Both the position numbers and the translations under genes were made by a program. The notes below the pieces were generated by a model, which had not been told where the DNA came from, did not search any database, and saw nothing but the letters and a program-made list of their open reading frames with translations. From positions 1 to 7,850 of the forward strand of contig QMQL01000031.1 of assembly GCA_003650505.1 (NCBI GenBank): DNA of 7,850 nucleotides. The letters run 5' to 3'. The DNA comes from Candidatus Acetothermia bacterium. Its GTDB lineage: Bacteria; Bipolaricaulota; Bipolaricaulia; UBA7950; UBA9294. Position 1 is the first letter of the stretch; each line of letters opens with the position of its first letter. Of the stretch, positions 1 through 5,883 are shown one piece after another.

Positions 1-947
1 AGGGGGGGATGGGGGAGGACAAGATCGCGGCGTACTCGACCCTGTACCGGGTGTTGGTGGATCTCTCCAAGCTCCTCGCCCCGTTCGTCCCATTCCTTTC
101 CGAGGCGATCTACCTCAGGCTCCGGACCGACGCCGATCCGGAGAGCGTCCATATCTGCCGTTATCCGAAGCCGGACGGAGCGGCCCGCGACGAGGAGCTG
201 GAGAAGGCGATGGATCTCGCCCGTCGGATCGCCTCCCTCGGCCACCAGGCGCGTCATCAGGCGCAGGTGAAGGTCCGCCAGCCGCTCTCCCGGGTTATCG
301 TCTCCTCCCCGGATGGAGGGGACCTCCCGCAGGAGGTCCTCGACCTCCTCAAGACCGAGCTTAACGTGGAGGAGGTCCTCCTCGTCCCTGACCTTTCCTC
401 GTACATGCGGACCGCCGCCGCTCCCAACTTCCCCGCCCTCGGCCCGCGGCTCGGGAGGGCGGCCCAGGCGGCGGGGAAGTGGATCGAGTCTCAGGACCCG
501 GATGACCTCCGGGCCCGGCTCGCAGATGGGCCGGTCACGGCCGGGCTTGCGGATGGAACGAAGGTCGAGATAGCGAAGGATGACGTCGAGTTCTTCACCG
601 CGGCCCCGGAGGGGTTCGTCCTCTCCGGGGAGGGAGGGCTTAGCCTCCTCCTCGATACCCGGATCGACGATCGGCTCCGAGAGAAGGGGCTCCTGCGCGA
701 GATCGTCCATCGGATCCAGCTCCTCCGAAAGGAGGCCGGGTTCGAGGTGACCGACCGGATTAGGCTCGCCTACGATGGTGATCAGGAGCTTTGTCGGATC
801 CTCGAGGAGAACGGCGATTTCGTCCGTGCCGAGGTCCTGGCGACGGAGATGTCCCGGGGAGGATCCTCGGATTGCGAATACCGAAGCTCCGTCGAGATAG
901 AAGGAAGCCCGGTCGGTTTCTGTCTCAGCCGGGTGAAGGAGGGTTAG
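1..947 (+). CDS. ileS: Isoleucyl-tRNA synthetase, C-terminal part (5' end outside window)
   Basis: This is the last 315 codons of a class I aminoacyl-tRNA synthetase that charges tRNA-Ile in the cytoplasm. The first complete codon is at base 3 and the frame is open to the window edge, so the ATG at 9 is internal. The opening stretch (AAYSTLY, then LLAPFVPFLSEAIY, bases 33-111) is the typical helical anticodon-binding domain of Ile/Val/Leu enzymes. Downstream come NFPALGPRLGRAA (about 426-464) and LREKGLLREIVHRIQLLRKE (about 678-737), which are features of the C-terminal extension of eukaryote-like (type 2) IleS. The Cys-rich zinc-binding C-terminus of the E. coli-type enzyme is absent, which supports type 2. 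It ends with TAG at 945-947, directly touching the purA ATG. The purA SD lies inside its last codons, so translational coupling is likely. Family assignment is firm; the type 2 subclass is inferred from motifs. Confidence 0.93.
   Translation, partial: GGMGEDKIAAYSTLYRVLVDLSKLLAPFVPFLSEAIYLRLRTDADPESVHICRYPKPDGAARDEELEKAMDLARRIASLGHQARHQAQVKVRQPLSRVIVSSPDGGDLPQEVLDLLKTELNVEEVLLVPDLSSYMRTAAAPNFPALGPRLGRAAQAAGKWIESQDPDDLRARLADGPVTAGLADGTKVEIAKDDVEFFTAAPEGFVLSGEGGLSLLLDTRIDDRLREKGLLREIVHRIQLLRKEAGFEVTDRIRLAYDGDQELCRILEENGDFVRAEVLATEMSRGGSSDCEYRSSVEIEGSPVGFCLSRVKEG
936..942 (+). promoter_or_regulatory. Ribosome binding site fixing the purA start
   Basis: AAGGAGG lies within the last codons of ileS, five bases before ATG 948. 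It supports the upstream purA start despite the TAG eight codons later, and it implies translation coupled to ileS termination, because the ileS stop codon abuts the purA ATG. Confidence 0.8.
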
Positions 948-2210
948 ATGGCGATCGCGGTCCTCGGGATGTAGTGGGGCGACGAGGGGAAGGGGAAGAT
1001 CGTCCATTTGCTCGCCCGCGATGCCGACATCGTCGTTCGGTTCAACGGCGGGGCGAATGCCGGGCACACCCTGATCGATCGCGGGGTGAAGTTCGGGACG
1101 CACCTGATCCCTGCCGGCGCGTTCTATCCCGGTACCCTCTCCGTCCTTTCCTCCGGGATGGTGATCGACCTTTCCGTCCTCAGGGAGGAGTTCGATGCGA
1201 TATCGAGACACATCGGCACCCGGCCCGAGCTCCTCATCGCCGAGAACGCGCACCTCGTCCTTCCCTATCATCCGATCGTTGAAGATCTCGAGGGGAGCGT
1301 CGATCGGATCGGGACGACCAGGCGGGGGATCGGCCCTGCCTATCGGGACAAGGCGGCCCGAGTCGGGATCAGGGCAGGAGACCTGTTGGAGCCGGAACTG
1401 CTGAGGAAGCGGGTCGATCGGCGGATCGAACTTCTCAAGCGCGCCTGGCCCGGCGTCCCCGAGGTCGCCGCTCTCGACCCGGGGAAGATCGCGGACCGAC
1501 TCCTGCAGGTCGCGGCCCCGTTCTTGTCGTCGATCGGGGACGCCGCCTGTGCGATCAGGGAGGGGCTCGCCCGCGGGGAGGAGGTCCTGTTCGAGGGGGC
1601 ACAGGGGGCCCTCCTCGACCTCGATTACGGGACCTACCCCTACGTCACCTCCTCCTCCACCACGTTCTCCGGGCTGAGGAGCGCGGTCGGGATCCCCACG
1701 GCTGAGGTCGCTGAACGGATCGGCGTCGTGAAGGCGTATTCGACCAGGGTCGGTGCCGGGCCGTTCCCGACCGAGCTTGAGGACGAGGTCGGAGGGTTGA
1801 TCCAGGACCGGGGTGGGGAGTACGGGGTGACGACCGGCCGGCCGCGGCGCTGCGGCTGGCTCGACCTCGTCGCCCTCCGCTACGCGGTCTCCTTGAACGA
1901 TCCGACGGCGATCGCCCTGACGAAGCTCGATGTGCTGACCGGGATCGATGAGTTGAAGGTCTGTGTCGCCTATCGCCTCGGTGGAAGGACGATCGAGCAC
2001 TTCCCCCGTTCGGCGGCGGACCTCGAGCGCTCCGTCCCCGTATACGAGTCGGTCCCCGGTTGGTCGGAACCGATCGCCGGGGCCCGAAGCTTCGATCGGC
2101 TACCCGCTGCCGCTCGCGCCTACGTGGAGCTGATCGCGGACGCCTGTGGCGCGCCGGCCAGGCTGATCTCGGTCGGCCCCGCGCCTGAGGAGACGATCAG
2201 GAGGCTTTGA
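948..2210 (+). CDS. purA: Adenylosuccinate synthetase, interrupted by in-frame TAG at codon 9
   Basis: PurA joins IMP and aspartate using GTP, the first step from IMP to AMP. ATG 948 is chosen because AAGGAGG (936-942) precedes it by five bases and the reading gives the family N-terminus, MAIAVLGM, stop, WGDEGKGKIV. Numbering from this ATG, the frame shows the phosphate loop with the catalytic Asp (D12), NGGANAGHTL with the catalytic His (H40), GTTRRGIGPAY (122-132), FEGAQGALLDLDYGTYPYVT, KAYSTRVGAGPFPTE, TTGRPRRCGWLD and LTKLDVL. The 420-codon length is close to the usual 425-430. The oddity is TAG at 972-974, where the family has Gln, one C-to-T change from CAG. Residue 20 is His where Asp is usual (KIVH for KIVD). 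No other stop or frameshift occurs before TGA 2208-2210. Restarting downstream, for example at TTG 1008, would delete the GTP loop. It may be a recent pseudogene, a suppressed amber or a sequence error; the gene identity is not in doubt. Confidence 0.92.
972..974 (+). other. In-frame amber codon inside purA
   Basis: TAG sits between ATG (Met8) and TGG (Trp10), replacing the Gln of the conserved loop G-x-Q-W-G-D-E-G-K-G-K. The codon is read directly from the sequence. Whether it is real, suppressed or an error cannot be decided here. TAG also ends ileS and rplM in this window, so amber serves as a normal stop nearby. Confidence 0.9.
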
Positions 2211-2225
2211 AAGCGGCAAGCCTCC
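2200..2225 (+). terminator. Hairpin at the purA 3' end (possible weak terminator or operator)
   Basis: GGAGGCTT (2200-2207) and AAGCCTCC (2218-2225) form a perfect 8-bp stem around a 10-base loop that holds the purA TGA. No T-run follows, so it is not a standard intrinsic terminator. Its loop and left arm cover the -35 element of the rplM promoter, so it could instead be an operator or simply chance. Confidence 0.35.
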
Positions 2226-2235
2226 CCGATATAAT
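2207..2235 (+). promoter_or_regulatory. Sigma70-type promoter for rplM
   Basis: TTGAAA (2207-2212) and a perfect TATAAT (2230-2235) are separated by exactly 17 bases. The predicted start of transcription is about 2241-2243, giving a leader of roughly 30 bases before the rplM ATG at 2273. The -35 box overlaps the purA stop codon, so rplM can be transcribed independently of ileS-purA. The match is seen directly; activity is inferred. Confidence 0.72.
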
Positions 2236-2257
2236 CGCCATCCTAACCGTAGTTTCT

Positions 2258-2263
2258 AAGGAG
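2258..2263 (+). promoter_or_regulatory. Ribosome binding site fixing the rplM start
   Basis: AAGGAG lies nine bases before ATG 2273. It rules out the longer open frame beginning at TTG 2207, which would start upstream of the predicted transcription start. Confidence 0.75.
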
Positions 2264-2272
2264 CATCCGAAC

Positions 2273-2716
2273 ATGCAGCGGACATTCGTGGTCAAGAACG
2301 AGGAGCGGGGGAAGACCTGGGATCGGGAGTGGTATTTGGTGAACGCCGATGGGAAGCGGCTCGGCCGCCTTGCGTCCGAGATCGCCGTCATCCTCCAGGG
2401 GAAACACAAGCCGATCTACACCCCGCACGTCGATACCGGTGACTACGTGGTCGTGATCAACGCTGAGAAGGTCGCGCTCTCCGGTCAGAAGTGGGATCAG
2501 AAGCTGTACCAGCGGCATACCGGCTACATCGGCGGCCTGAAGGAGATCACCTACAAGCGGCTGATCGAACGTCGCCCCACCCTCCCCGTCCGGGAGGCGG
2601 TGAGGAGGATGCTCCCCAAGTCGAAGCTCGGCCGCCGGATGCTCAGAAAGCTGAAGGTGTACGCCGGCCCTGTCCACCCCCATACCGCTCAGAACCCCAA
2701 GGAACTTGACATCTAG
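2273..2716 (+). CDS. rplM: 50S ribosomal protein L13
   Basis: L13 is an early-assembling 23S rRNA-binding protein of the large subunit. The 147-aa product matches the family along its length: WYLVNADGKRLGRLASEIA (about residues 17-35), GKHKPIYTPHVDTGDYVVVI (43-62), then KVALSG, HTGYIGGLK, MLPKSKLGRRMLRKLKVYAG and the exact family ending LDI. Usual length is 140-150 aa. The start at 2273 is set by AAGGAG nine bases upstream and by the family N-terminus; the frame continues open upstream to 2207 but that part has no L13 similarity. It is transcribed from the promoter at 2207-2235. In most bacteria rplM is followed by rpsI (S9); here the next gene is an unrelated exported protein 153 bases away. 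It ends with TAG at 2714-2716. Confidence 0.97.
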   Translation: MQRTFVVKNEERGKTWDREWYLVNADGKRLGRLASEIAVILQGKHKPIYTPHVDTGDYVVVINAEKVALSGQKWDQKLYQRHTGYIGGLKEITYKRLIERRPTLPVREAVRRMLPKSKLGRRMLRKLKVYAGPVHPHTAQNPKELDI

Positions 2717-2869
2717 TCACTCCGGACCGCCCCTTCCCGGACATTTGTCCACGGCGCCTTAGACAAACCGGGGTAGCTCCGATCGACACCGTTCCTTCTG
2801 CCCGTCAGAGGAGGGGAATAGACTCCCTTCACACTAAGCGGAACTATTCGATGCGGGTGGTGGAGGAGT
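2717..2869 (+). other. Intergenic region with two small inverted repeats
   Basis: This 153-base gap separates housekeeping from exported-protein genes. TCCGG (2721-2725) and CCGGA (2737-2741) could form a 5-bp hairpin with an 11-base loop just after rplM, at best a weak terminator since no T-run follows. TTTGTC (2744-2749) and GACAAA (2762-2767) are perfect 6-bp arms around a 12-base spacer containing GGCGCC. I found no convincing -35/-10 pair for the downstream gene. Confidence 0.4.
2744..2767. repeat. Inverted repeat TTTGTC / GACAAA
   Basis: Perfect 6-bp inverted arms are spaced by 12 bases, with a GGCGCC palindrome near the centre of the spacer. The dyad could be a regulator site or an RNA hairpin between rplM and the 207-aa gene. 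No known operator was recognised, and a dyad this size can occur by chance. Confidence 0.35.
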
Positions 2870-3493
2870 ATGACGAATCGGATGCGAAACCTGGTAGGAT
2901 CGACGGTTGTCGCGATATTGATAATCGGGTTGGGGTTCGGGGGTCTCGCCCAGAAGATCGCGGTCTTCGTTCAGGCCGCCGCCCCGGTCCCGGCGACGGA
3001 TCTTGAATTCTTGAAGAACTATGCGAACCAGCGTTGCGCGATGATCACCGGGGGCGAGATCGCTACCCAAGGGGAGCTGATGTATGCCCAACGCCTGACC
3101 AACACCTACGTCGGGGACAGCATCACGGTGGAAGGGCTGCGGAGGCTCGCCCAGACGCTCGGGGTCGACCATATCGTGAACTTAAGGATCATCCGCTGGG
3201 AGGAGAGGATCTCCTACAAGCCTGAACGCTCGCTCCTCCTCCTCGGCGCCACATCGTTCCTCGACGCCTCCCTTCAGCTTTTGATCTCGCCGTTGGGTCT
3301 CCTGTTCGGGATCGACAAGGAGGCGACCGTCGCCCTGTTCACCACGGTCTTCAACCCAAACGGGGATATCGAATTCACGACCACGACGACCTGTGAAGAC
3401 CGGCCGCTGTTGTCGCTTCTCATTGCCGATCCTCTCGAGGCGGCGAGGGGTGCGATCGATTCGGCCCTATATCAACTCGCTGTGGCACTGTAA
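2870..3493 (+). CDS. Exported protein of unknown function (CsgG/LpoB-like features)
   Basis: This 207-aa protein was not recognised. It begins with a likely signal peptide: Arg at 4 and 6, hydrophobic core about 8-26, probable cleavage after GLA (27). There is no lipobox Cys. The mature part starts KIAVFVQ and later has VEGLRRLAQTLGVDHIVNL (87-105), followed by RIIRWEERISY. This pattern of an opening strand, then a helix, then 'G-V-D-x-I-V' leading into a strand resembles CsgG/LpoB/TolB-N-like periplasmic domains, but that is only an inference. Residues 121-148 are a second long hydrophobic stretch (SLLLLGATSFLDASLQLL and following), possibly membrane-associated. There are two Cys (56, 175). 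The start at 2870 follows GGAGGAG (2862-2868) at unusually tight spacing; ATG 2882 (Met5) is an alternative. It lies 134 bases before the modular 738-aa gene on the same strand and may contribute to export or anchoring of that product. Confidence 0.72.
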   Translation: MTNRMRNLVGSTVVAILIIGLGFGGLAQKIAVFVQAAAPVPATDLEFLKNYANQRCAMITGGEIATQGELMYAQRLTNTYVGDSITVEGLRRLAQTLGVDHIVNLRIIRWEERISYKPERSLLLLGATSFLDASLQLLISPLGLLFGIDKEATVALFTTVFNPNGDIEFTTTTTCEDRPLLSLLIADPLEAARGAIDSALYQLAVAL

Positions 3494-3627
3494 GGAGAAA
3501 CGGTGAAAGGAGGCGGTGGGAAGGGTAATCGGTGTTACAGACTTGAGGAACGTATATCTGCTAGAGTAGGGATGGATTCCTGATTTTGCTAATGGTGGAG
3601 ATGAGAATGCCAACAAAGGAGGTAGCA
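3494..3627 (+). other. Purine-rich spacer before the 738-aa gene
   Basis: This 134-base gap is richer in A+T than its surroundings and contains no GATC. Several SD-like purine tracts occur (for example AAAGGAGG at 3506-3513), but the frames they could serve are very short. A weak promoter-like pair, TTGAGG (3543-3548) and TAGGGA (3567-3572) with 18-base spacing, is too poor to call. No hairpin with a T-run was seen. Confidence 0.4.
3615..3623 (+). promoter_or_regulatory. Ribosome binding site fixing the 738-aa protein start
   Basis: AAAGGAGGT is a near-perfect anti-SD match with GGAGG five bases before ATG 3628. It selects this start over in-frame ATGs at 3586, 3592, 3601 and 3607, which would place extra acidic and polar residues ahead of the signal peptide. 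Confidence 0.85.
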
Positions 3628-5844
3628 ATGAAGGTGCGCAAGGTCAGCCTGCTTGGCCTTTCCCTCCTTCTGGCGGTGGTCGTCCTCTTAATTCCGGCGA
3701 CTGGTTTGGCGCAGGGGGACGGCTTCTACACTGTCAGTCAAGGGGAAACGCAAGTTCAGATTATACCGTTGGAGAACCCCGGGGGAGCGGTAGACTTCTA
3801 CGGGTATGTGGGGAGTGTGGCATCGACAGGGTTGAAAGAGGCCAACACCGCTGTGATGTTCCTTTACCGGGATACGGTGAGTGGGGACCTGTCGTTGTTC
3901 GTGTTGCTCGGAGGGCCGAACGGCACCGCTGGAGCGGCATCGTTGACGTTGAACGGGGTTCCGACAGGCGCGGACTTCCTAGTTCAAGATGACAACTTCG
4001 ATTTCCGCGATACCTGGAATCTGGCCCCTCCGACCGGGGATGTCTCCTGGACGTGGGATGACGGTTTCAGCGATGGGATGGTCCTCGGGCCGCTCGGTTC
4101 GGAGTTCGAGCTCAGCCTGTTCCCCCAGTTTACATCGGGGATCAACCAGGTGAAGTTCCTGAGCGGGGGCATCAACAGCCCGCAGGAGATCTCCCTGAAC
4201 CTTCTCGATCCGATCATCGTTGCAGCGACGCTGAACCGGCCTCCCGAGGTTTCGGCGGCCGTTTCGCCGGCAGAGCCCCGCATCAACGAGCCGATCACGT
4301 TCGATGCATCGGCATCGACCGATCCGGATGGATCGATCGTCTCTTACGAATGGGATTTCGATGGGGACGGGATATTCGATCAGACGACGAGCGACCCGGT
4401 CGTCACATACACGTATGCGACGAGCGGGCGCAAGAGCGTGACGCTCCGCGGAACCGATGATGCGGGTGCGACCGGCCGGACGGTGATCAGCGTCGATGTA
4501 GGCGAGCTCGCCGTCTCGGTGACACGGACGATCTCCACGATCGCCGCCCTTCCGGGGAGTACGTTCCTCGTCGTCGTCCGTATCGAACCGGAGACGGACC
4601 TCGCCGGCGCCGGCCTCCAGGAGAACCTCCCGGTCGGCTGGAAGATCAAGCCGCTCGAGAACTCCGGTGCAGCGTTCAAGCGATCGAGCGTCCAGTGGGT
4701 GTTCGTCGATCAGATCAAGGCGAATACGACGAAGGTGATCTCATACGAGGTCACTGTGCCGGATAGCGATGAACTGATCGCAACGACGCTCCCGGTCTGC
4801 TTCACGATCACCGGGACGTTCCAATCGATGTCCCCGTCGTTCGACCTCCCGGTCGAGGGGGACTCGAAGATCGAGATCACCGATGCTCTTCCGTTGAAGA
4901 CGGCGATCGCTCACCTCGTTCCGCGTGTCGGTTACGACACTGAGGACACGATCGACCTCCGCCTCTCGCAGAAGATCGAGCCGGAGCAGCTTACGCGTGC
5001 GATCGAGATGTGGCAGAACGAGGAGGCCGTCCCGTGGACGCAGGGTGAGACGATCGACCTCGAGGAGCTGAAGGAGCTTTCGGCCTACGCGTACACCTGT
5101 ACCCCGGTCGATCTCCCCCTTCCCCTTGTCCCGCAGGCGACGATCAACGCGGTCCGGACGATCTCGACCCCTGTCCCGTGCAACAACATCTTGCTCAACT
5201 ACCATGGGCCGGGAGGGGATAAGGCGGGGAGCACGTTCACCGTCAAGGTGGAGATCTGGGCCGATCAGGACCTTTACGGCGTCGGGCTGAAGGAGGATCT
5301 CCCGACGGGGTGGAAGGTGATCCCGGTCCAGAACGATGACTTCATCTACAAGGCCTCGACACTGGAGTGGGTCTACCCGACCAAGCTTCCGGCCGGAACG
5401 ATAAAGGCGATCATCTACCAGGTCGAGGTTCCGCAGACCGAGGCGATCGAGATCTCCGCCAGCGATCCATGTTACGCGAGCAGGAGCGACCTGTACGGTC
5501 TGGTCGATTCTGCCCTTCCGTGCATGGACACGACGGTCACCGGCGACAGCGGGGTCGACGTGAGCGACTGCGTGTCGGTCCTCGTTGCGATCTCTCGCTG
5601 GGACGTCGATAACGACCGGCTCGACATCACGTTGTCGGACAAGATCTCCTTCCAGCAGGTGCAGCGCGCGATCGCGTTCTGGCTGGAGGACGAGGTCGTC
5701 CCGTGGACCTGCGGCCAGACCGTGGACTACCACATGTTAAAGGTGATCATCGCCTACTGGCTGACCGGGACGAACATCTGCGATCCGCTCCCGTATATGC
5801 CGAGCGGGCCGTGCGATCCAGAGACTCGGACCTGTGACGAATAA
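3628..5844 (+). CDS. Exported modular protein: N-terminal beta domain, PKD, two RTI-sandwich plus helical cassettes
   Basis: From ATG 3628 the product is 738 aa. A classic signal peptide (MKVRK, hydrophobic 6-22, cleavage near GLA28) shows export. Residues 29-200 form a beta-rich domain with VQDD and DVSWTWDDGFSDG. Residues 205-291 are a PKD domain (DASASTDPDGS, YEWDFDGDGIFD). Then comes a cassette present twice: a beta-sandwich opening with V-x-R-T-I-S-T (about 295-415 and 508-640; shared G-S-T-F, L-P-x-G-W-K, W-V) and a helical module of about 75 aa (about 421-500 and 649-720) with AISRWDVDNDRLDI, QRAIAFWLEDEVVPWT and IIAYWLTGT in copy 2. The paired-helix layout recalls dockerins but lacks a clear calcium loop, so this is only inference. 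All ten Cys fall at 391-736. There is no LPxTG or C-terminal membrane anchor. The next gene shares the cassette. A structural, adhesive or scaffold surface role is likely; an enzyme active site was not seen. Confidence 0.85.
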   Translation: MKVRKVSLLGLSLLLAVVVLLIPATGLAQGDGFYTVSQGETQVQIIPLENPGGAVDFYGYVGSVASTGLKEANTAVMFLYRDTVSGDLSLFVLLGGPNGTAGAASLTLNGVPTGADFLVQDDNFDFRDTWNLAPPTGDVSWTWDDGFSDGMVLGPLGSEFELSLFPQFTSGINQVKFLSGGINSPQEISLNLLDPIIVAATLNRPPEVSAAVSPAEPRINEPITFDASASTDPDGSIVSYEWDFDGDGIFDQTTSDPVVTYTYATSGRKSVTLRGTDDAGATGRTVISVDVGELAVSVTRTISTIAALPGSTFLVVVRIEPETDLAGAGLQENLPVGWKIKPLENSGAAFKRSSVQWVFVDQIKANTTKVISYEVTVPDSDELIATTLPVCFTITGTFQSMSPSFDLPVEGDSKIEITDALPLKTAIAHLVPRVGYDTEDTIDLRLSQKIEPEQLTRAIEMWQNEEAVPWTQGETIDLEELKELSAYAYTCTPVDLPLPLVPQATINAVRTISTPVPCNNILLNYHGPGGDKAGSTFTVKVEIWADQDLYGVGLKEDLPTGWKVIPVQNDDFIYKASTLEWVYPTKLPAGTIKAIIYQVEVPQTEAIEISASDPCYASRSDLYGLVDSALPCMDTTVTGDSGVDVSDCVSVLVAISRWDVDNDRLDITLSDKISFQQVQRAIAFWLEDEVVPWTCGQTVDYHMLKVIIAYWLTGTNICDPLPYMPSGPCDPETRTCDE
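4510..5127 (+). repeat. Protein-level repeat, cassette copy 1 (RTI sandwich plus helical module)
   Basis: This encodes residues 295-500 of the 738-aa protein. Landmarks are VTRTIST, PGSTFLVVVRI, ENLPVGWKIKP, VQWVF, ISYEVTVP, then LTRAIEMWQNEEAVPWTQGE and TCTPVDLPL. Its helical module is more degenerate than copy 2: it reads AIAHL where copy 2 has AISRW, and has a short insertion (VPRVG). Confidence 0.75.
5140..5787 (+). repeat. Protein-level repeat, cassette copy 2 (RTI sandwich plus helical module)
   Basis: This encodes residues 505-720 of the 738-aa protein. It aligns with copy 1 through AVRTIST, AGSTFTVKVEI, EDLPTGWKVIP, LEWVY, IIYQVEVP, then RAIAFWLEDEVVPWTCGQ and IAYWLTGT. It is longer in the sandwich and gains several Cys. 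Confidence 0.75.
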
Positions 5845-5883
5845 CTCGGCGGTTTGACGACGGCTCGTTGGGAGATGATACGT

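Noticed and set aside
1008..2210. purA starting at TTG 1008
   Set aside because: This avoids the amber codon but removes the GTP phosphate loop and catalytic Asp, and its upstream purine tract is poor compared with the SD before ATG 948.
2706..2711. Perfect TTGACA near the end of rplM as a -35 box
   Set aside because: No -10-like hexamer lies 15-19 bases downstream; the bases encode the conserved L13 C-terminal Leu-Asp.
948..2716. Genome-wide TAG reassignment to Gln
   Set aside because: TAG ends ileS and rplM at the exact family C-termini, and reading through would fuse genes across a gap that does not look coding. It is kept only as a test alongside the purA amber.
3503..3583. Short frame (26 codons, GTG start) between the two exported-protein genes
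   Set aside because: It has a weak SD, a non-ATG start and a Gly-rich product with no supporting feature; the chance level is high.
3586..3627. Earlier in-frame start for the 738-aa protein
   Set aside because: It would add 14 mostly polar or acidic residues before a textbook signal peptide, and the strong SD at 3615-3623 points to ATG 3628.
4741..5733. Long open frame on the minus strand (330 codons)
   Set aside because: It lies opposite the cassette region of the 738-aa gene, its translation is low-complexity Arg/Asp/Val-rich with no recognisable motif, and the + strand frame is clearly coding. It is a mirror of codon bias.
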